Assembly (NCBI GenBank): GCA_035252155.1
Contig: DATFDL010000239.1
Location: 1 to 16,101, forward strand
Origin: JAICLL01 sp035252155
GTDB lineage: Bacteria; Planctomycetota; Planctomycetia; Pirellulales; JAICIG01
Reading direction: 5' to 3'
Length of the DNA stretch: 16,101 nt
The position numbers were made by a program, and so were the translations under genes. Of this stretch, positions 13,415 to 16,101 are shown in pieces. The notes beneath the pieces are model-generated. The model was not told the origin of the DNA. It did not search any database and saw only the letters and a list, made by a program, of their open reading frames with translations. Each line of letters begins with the position of its first letter. Within the stretch, counting starts at the first letter, position 1.

Positions 13415-14620
13415 ATGGTAATCGAGAAGTCAGAGCCGGCAGCGCAATCGACCCCAGGCCGCGTTGGCTCCATTGACGCCTATCGGGGGTTCGTGATGTT
13501 CCTGATGATGGCCGAGGTTCTGGCGCTCAGCCGCGTGGCGCGGGCGTTGCCGGAAAGCAGGTTCTGGCAGTTTCTGGCCTACCATCAAACGCACGTCGAT
13601 TGGCGAGGCTGCTCGCTGCACGACCTCATCCAGCCGTCGTTCTCGTTCCTGGTGGGCGTGGCGCTGCCCTTCTCGCTGGCGAGCCGTCAACGGCGCGGTG
13701 AACCACGCTGGTTCTCCTTGATTCACGCCGCCTGGCGCGCGCTAATCCTCGTTTTCCTTGGCATCTTCCTGCGATCGGTCGGACGGCCGAGCACCAACTA
13801 CACCTTCGAGGATACGCTCACGCAGATCGGGCTGGGTTACTTCCCGCTCTTTCTGATCGCGCTGGCGAAGCCCAAGCTCCAGTGGACTGCGCTGCTGGTC
13901 ATTCTGGTTGGCTACTGGAGCGCCTTCGCAGTTTATCCACTGCCCGGCACCGATTTTGATTACGCTGCTGCCGGTGTGGCGTCGGACTGGCAACACAATG
14001 CCACAGGCTTCGAGGCGCACTGGAACAAGAACACCAATGCCGCCTCGGCGTTTGACCGCTGGTTTCTCAATCTCTTTGGCCGCGAACAGCCGTTTCTGAA
14101 CAACGGCGGCGGCTATACCACGTTGAGTTTCATCCCGACGCTGGCGACCATGCTGCTGGGAGTGCTTGCGGGCGGCTGGCTGCGTGACGAGGCCGGGAAA
14201 TCGCGAAAGCTAGCGTGGCTGGCCGTCGCGGGCATTACTTGCCTGGCGGTCGGGTACGCGGCCGACCGGTTCGGCATCTGTCCGAACGTGAAACGGATCT
14301 GGACGCCGTCTTGGGTGCTGTTCAGCGGCGGTTGGTGTTTTTTGCTGCTCGCCGCGTTTTACCTCGTGATCGACGTGGCCGGCCTGGCAGCCTGGTCGTA
14401 TCCGCTGCGGGTGATCGGGGCCAACTCGATTGCGGCCTACCTGATCGCTCATCTGTTCGACGATTTCATTCGCAGCTCATTTCGCACTCACCTGGGTCAG
14501 GGCGTCTTTCGCGCCTGGGGCGAGGCGTATGAGCCGCTCGTCGCCGGCGCGGCTGTACTGTCCGTTTACTGGCTCATTCTGTGGTGGATGTATCGGCGCC
14601 GAATTTTCTTGAGGATTTGA
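13415..14620 (+). CDS. HGSNAT/DUF5009-like membrane acyltransferase
   Basis: A 401-residue polytopic membrane protein related to heparan-alpha-glucosaminide N-acetyltransferase. The N-terminal SIDAYRGFVMFLMMAEV (19-35) and HVDWRGCSLHDLIQPSFSFLVGVALPFS (from His60) match the family's conserved entry. The histidine before the W-G pair corresponds to the position of the proposed acetyl-carrier residue. About ten hydrophobic segments follow, with the family-like late segments SYPLRVIGANSIAAYLIAHL and LSVYWLILWWMYRRRIFLRI. A soluble loop with HWNKNTNAASAFDRWFLNLF lies near residues 203-222. It may transfer an acetyl group across the membrane to sugars, which would suit sulfated-polysaccharide breakdown, but the substrate is unproven. 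ATG 13415 has no clear Shine-Dalgarno. TATACT at 13373-13378 could be its -10, without a good -35. Confidence 0.85.
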   Translation: MVIEKSEPAAQSTPGRVGSIDAYRGFVMFLMMAEVLALSRVARALPESRFWQFLAYHQTHVDWRGCSLHDLIQPSFSFLVGVALPFSLASRQRRGEPRWFSLIHAAWRALILVFLGIFLRSVGRPSTNYTFEDTLTQIGLGYFPLFLIALAKPKLQWTALLVILVGYWSAFAVYPLPGTDFDYAAAGVASDWQHNATGFEAHWNKNTNAASAFDRWFLNLFGREQPFLNNGGGYTTLSFIPTLATMLLGVLAGGWLRDEAGKSRKLAWLAVAGITCLAVGYAADRFGICPNVKRIWTPSWVLFSGGWCFLLLAAFYLVIDVAGLAAWSYPLRVIGANSIAAYLIAHLFDDFIRSSFRTHLGQGVFRAWGEAYEPLVAGAAVLSVYWLILWWMYRRRIFLRI

Positions 14621-14754
14621 CGGGGATTTGATCGTGGCCCGGAGCGCGGCAACCAAAATCGGCCGCAAGGTTGAGTAGGCCGCAACTCGCATGTTAAGCT
14701 GGAACGCACGCCCTCCGACCACCCGACCGCTCCGCACCCTCCCGCCAGCCACCC

Positions 14755-15795
14755 GTGATTATCGTTCTCAAGCCCGAAGTTACCGAAAAGCAAATCGAAC
14801 ACGTCATCCAGCGCGTCGAGTCGCTGGGGCTGAGGGCGCATCTGAGCCGCGGCACCTACCGCACGATCATCGGGGTGATCGGCGACGAGTCGAAGCTGCG
14901 CGTGGCGCCCCTCGAGGCGATACCTGGCGTGGCCAGCGTGGTGCCGATCTTGCCGCCCTATAAGCTGGCCAGCAGTGAGGCGCATCCCGAGCCAAGCGTC
15001 GTCGAGGTGGCAGGCGTGAAGATCGGCGGCGGCTGGCTGGCGATGATCGCCGGCCCCTGCGCGGTCGAAGGGGCCGAACGCATGGACGCCATCGCGGCGG
15101 CGGTCAAACAGGCCGGCGCCAATTTGCTCCGCGGCGGCGCTTTCAAGCCGCGCACCAGTCCCTACGCTTACCAGGGCATGGGCGAAGAGGGACTCAAAAT
15201 CCTCCGCGACGCCGGCCGCAAGCATGGGCTGCCCGTGGTCACCGAAGTGATGGACCCGCGCCGCGTCGAGCTGGTCGATCGCTACACCGACATGTTCCAG
15301 ATCGGCGCTCGCAACATGCAGAACTTCACGCTGCTCACCGAGGTCGGCCAGACGCACAAGCCCGTATTGCTCAAGCGTGGCATGAGCGCCACGGTCAAAG
15401 ATCTGCTGATGAGCGCCGAGTACGTTCTGTCAGAGGGCAACTCGGAGGTGGTGCTTTGCGAACGCGGCGTGAAGAGCTTTGATCCGATTGCGCGAAACTT
15501 GTTCGATGTGGCCGCCGTACCCGCCACGAAGGCTTTGTCTCACTTGCCCATCATCGTCGATCCGAGCCACGCCACGGGCCGGCCCGACCTGATTCCGCCC
15601 TGTGCCTTGGCGGGCGTGGCCGCCGGCGCCGACGGCGTACATATTGAAGTGCATAATTGTCCCGAAGAGGCTCTTTCCGACGGGCCACAGGCGCTGCTGC
15701 CCGATCAGTACGCCGCCCTAGCCGGACAAATTCGTCAGTTGGCCGCGTTGTTGGGCAAGAAGATATCAACCGCATCGCCACCGAGAGCGACGTAG
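14755..15795 (+). CDS. aroF: 3-deoxy-7-phosphoheptulonate (DAHP) synthase, AroF/type I-beta
   Basis: A 346-residue cytosolic enzyme that condenses phosphoenolpyruvate and erythrose 4-phosphate, the first step of the shikimate pathway. Residues 1-70 form the ferredoxin-like regulatory domain of this subfamily (MIIVLKPEVTEKQIEHVIQR, GTYRTIIGVIGD, PGVASVVPILPPYKL). The barrel follows with MIAGPCAVEG (Cys102), GGAFKPRTSPYAYQGMGEEGL (Lys131), FQIGARNMQNFTLL, KRGMSATVKDLL, CERGVKSFD and IVDPSHATGR (His272). The segment KSFDPIARNLFDVAAVP replaces the more common TFETATRNTLDLSAVP-like form but keeps the same frame. The start is GTG 14755, since homology begins there; no Shine-Dalgarno is visible. The 134-bp upstream gap holds nothing recognised. 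The TAG stop lies within a dispersed repeat. Confidence 0.95.
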   Translation: MIIVLKPEVTEKQIEHVIQRVESLGLRAHLSRGTYRTIIGVIGDESKLRVAPLEAIPGVASVVPILPPYKLASSEAHPEPSVVEVAGVKIGGGWLAMIAGPCAVEGAERMDAIAAAVKQAGANLLRGGAFKPRTSPYAYQGMGEEGLKILRDAGRKHGLPVVTEVMDPRRVELVDRYTDMFQIGARNMQNFTLLTEVGQTHKPVLLKRGMSATVKDLLMSAEYVLSEGNSEVVLCERGVKSFDPIARNLFDVAAVPATKALSHLPIIVDPSHATGRPDLIPPCALAGVAAGADGVHIEVHNCPEEALSDGPQALLPDQYAALAGQIRQLAALLGKKISTASPPRAT

Positions 15796-15842
15796 GGTGG
15801 GACGAGACGTAGGGTGGGACGAGTGAAACGAGTCCCACTTTT
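15791..15842 (+). repeat. Tandem CGTAGGGTGGGACGAG repeat at the aroF stop
   Basis: Two 17-bp units CGTAGGGTGGGACGAG(A/T) lie at 15791-15807 and 15808-15824, followed by GAAACGAGTCCCACTTTT. The aroF stop TAG (15793-15795) is inside the first unit. The sequence matches the core of the element at 4111-4186, including the TGAAACGAGTCCCAC continuation, but lacks the long second inverted arm. Confidence 0.9.
15814..15842 (+). terminator. Hairpin with TTTT formed by the repeat
   Basis: GTGGGAC (15814-15820) and GTCCCAC (15832-15838) form a 7-bp stem with an 11-base loop, followed directly by TTTT. It could end the aroF transcript. It lies between aroF and the E1 alpha gene, so read-through or attenuation are also possible. 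Confidence 0.5.
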
Positions 15843-15868
15843 GGCCGCGCATCATTCAATGGCTGTTC

Positions 15869-16101
15869 ATGATTAGCGACACCCAGCAAAAATTGGCTAC
15901 GACCTCACAGCCGATCGGTTCGGTCACTGATCGCTCGTCGGGCGCGCAAGCCCGCCTGTTCGCGCTCTATCGCACGATGCAACTCATCCGGCAGTGCGAA
16001 GAGCAGTTGGCCCGCTATCATCAGCGCGGTCTGATTCACGGCGCTTGTCACACCTACGTTGGCGAAGAGGCGATCGCCGCCGGCGTGTGCGCCAATCTAA
16101 C
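15869..16101 (+). CDS. Thiamine-diphosphate dehydrogenase E1 alpha subunit, 5' part
   Basis: Only the first 77 codons are present; the window ends inside the gene. After a poorly conserved start (MISDTQQKLATTSQPIGSV) the reading is LFALYRTMQLIRQCEEQLARYHQRGLIHGACHTYVGEEAIAAGVCANL. This is the N-terminal signature of pyruvate/2-oxoacid dehydrogenase E1 alpha: YRTM-R-x-E, then G-x-x-H-x-x-x-G-E-E-A. The enzyme decarboxylates a 2-oxoacid with thiamine diphosphate as part of a dehydrogenase complex. Pyruvate, branched-chain or acetoin specificity cannot be told from this fragment. The start ATG has no Shine-Dalgarno. Another ATG at 15859 opens a five-codon ORF in a different frame that ends across this start, and I do not regard it as a gene. 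Confidence 0.88.
   Translation, partial: MISDTQQKLATTSQPIGSVTDRSSGAQARLFALYRTMQLIRQCEEQLARYHQRGLIHGACHTYVGEEAIAAGVCANL

Overview
The window looks like chromosomal DNA of a planctomycete, most likely of the Pirellulales group. Supporting signs are a secreted formylglycine sulfatase, a DUF1598 protein (a family I know only from planctomycetes), an HGSNAT/DUF5009-type membrane acyltransferase, a PhoD-like phosphatase remnant, high G+C, weak or absent Shine-Dalgarno sequences at many starts, and dispersed GTAGGGTGGGACGAG-type repeats. The assignment is inferred from content; no rRNA or other marker gene is present. No tRNA, rRNA, CRISPR array, transposase or phage gene was recognised.

Left part (1-6885). 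A GlmU-like left-handed beta-helix protein (-) is divergent from a two-gene unit (+) made of a membrane-anchored DUF218/YdcF-ElyC protein and a secreted sulfatase, whose stop and start codons overlap by one base. The sulfatase is convergent with a D-Ala-D-Ala-ligase-like ATP-grasp gene (-), and a 141-bp repeat element fills the gap between them. A secreted DUF1598 protein (+) follows.

Middle part (6886-13400) looks more accessory. A palindrome-rich leader precedes an MFS transporter. Next come an 11-codon remnant resembling a cupin start, an unlisted 36-codon very basic ORF (-), and a DUF1653-cupin fusion with a VOC/glyoxalase-like gene directly behind it. A sirtuin lacking the usual zinc cysteines overlaps an ASMT-type O-methyltransferase by 4 bp. 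A SMI1/KNR4 (SUKH)-like protein (-) follows. Then comes a structured gene-free stretch with terminator-like hairpins, and a PhoD-like phosphatase gene that has lost its 5' half.

Right part (13415-16101). An HGSNAT-like membrane protein, an AroF-type DAHP synthase (entry into aromatic amino-acid synthesis) and the start of a thiamine-diphosphate dehydrogenase E1 alpha gene, cut by the window edge, all lie on the + strand.

The most unusual pattern is that all three GTAGGGTGGGACG-type repeat loci supply, from within the repeat, the TAG stop codon of the gene they follow (GlmU-like, sulfatase, aroF). At least one copy then forms a hairpin followed by TTTT. No complete, clearly novel multi-gene system was found; the best leads are this repeat family, the DUF1653-cupin fusion next to a cupin-start remnant, and the zinc-ligand-less sirtuin coupled to a methyltransferase.
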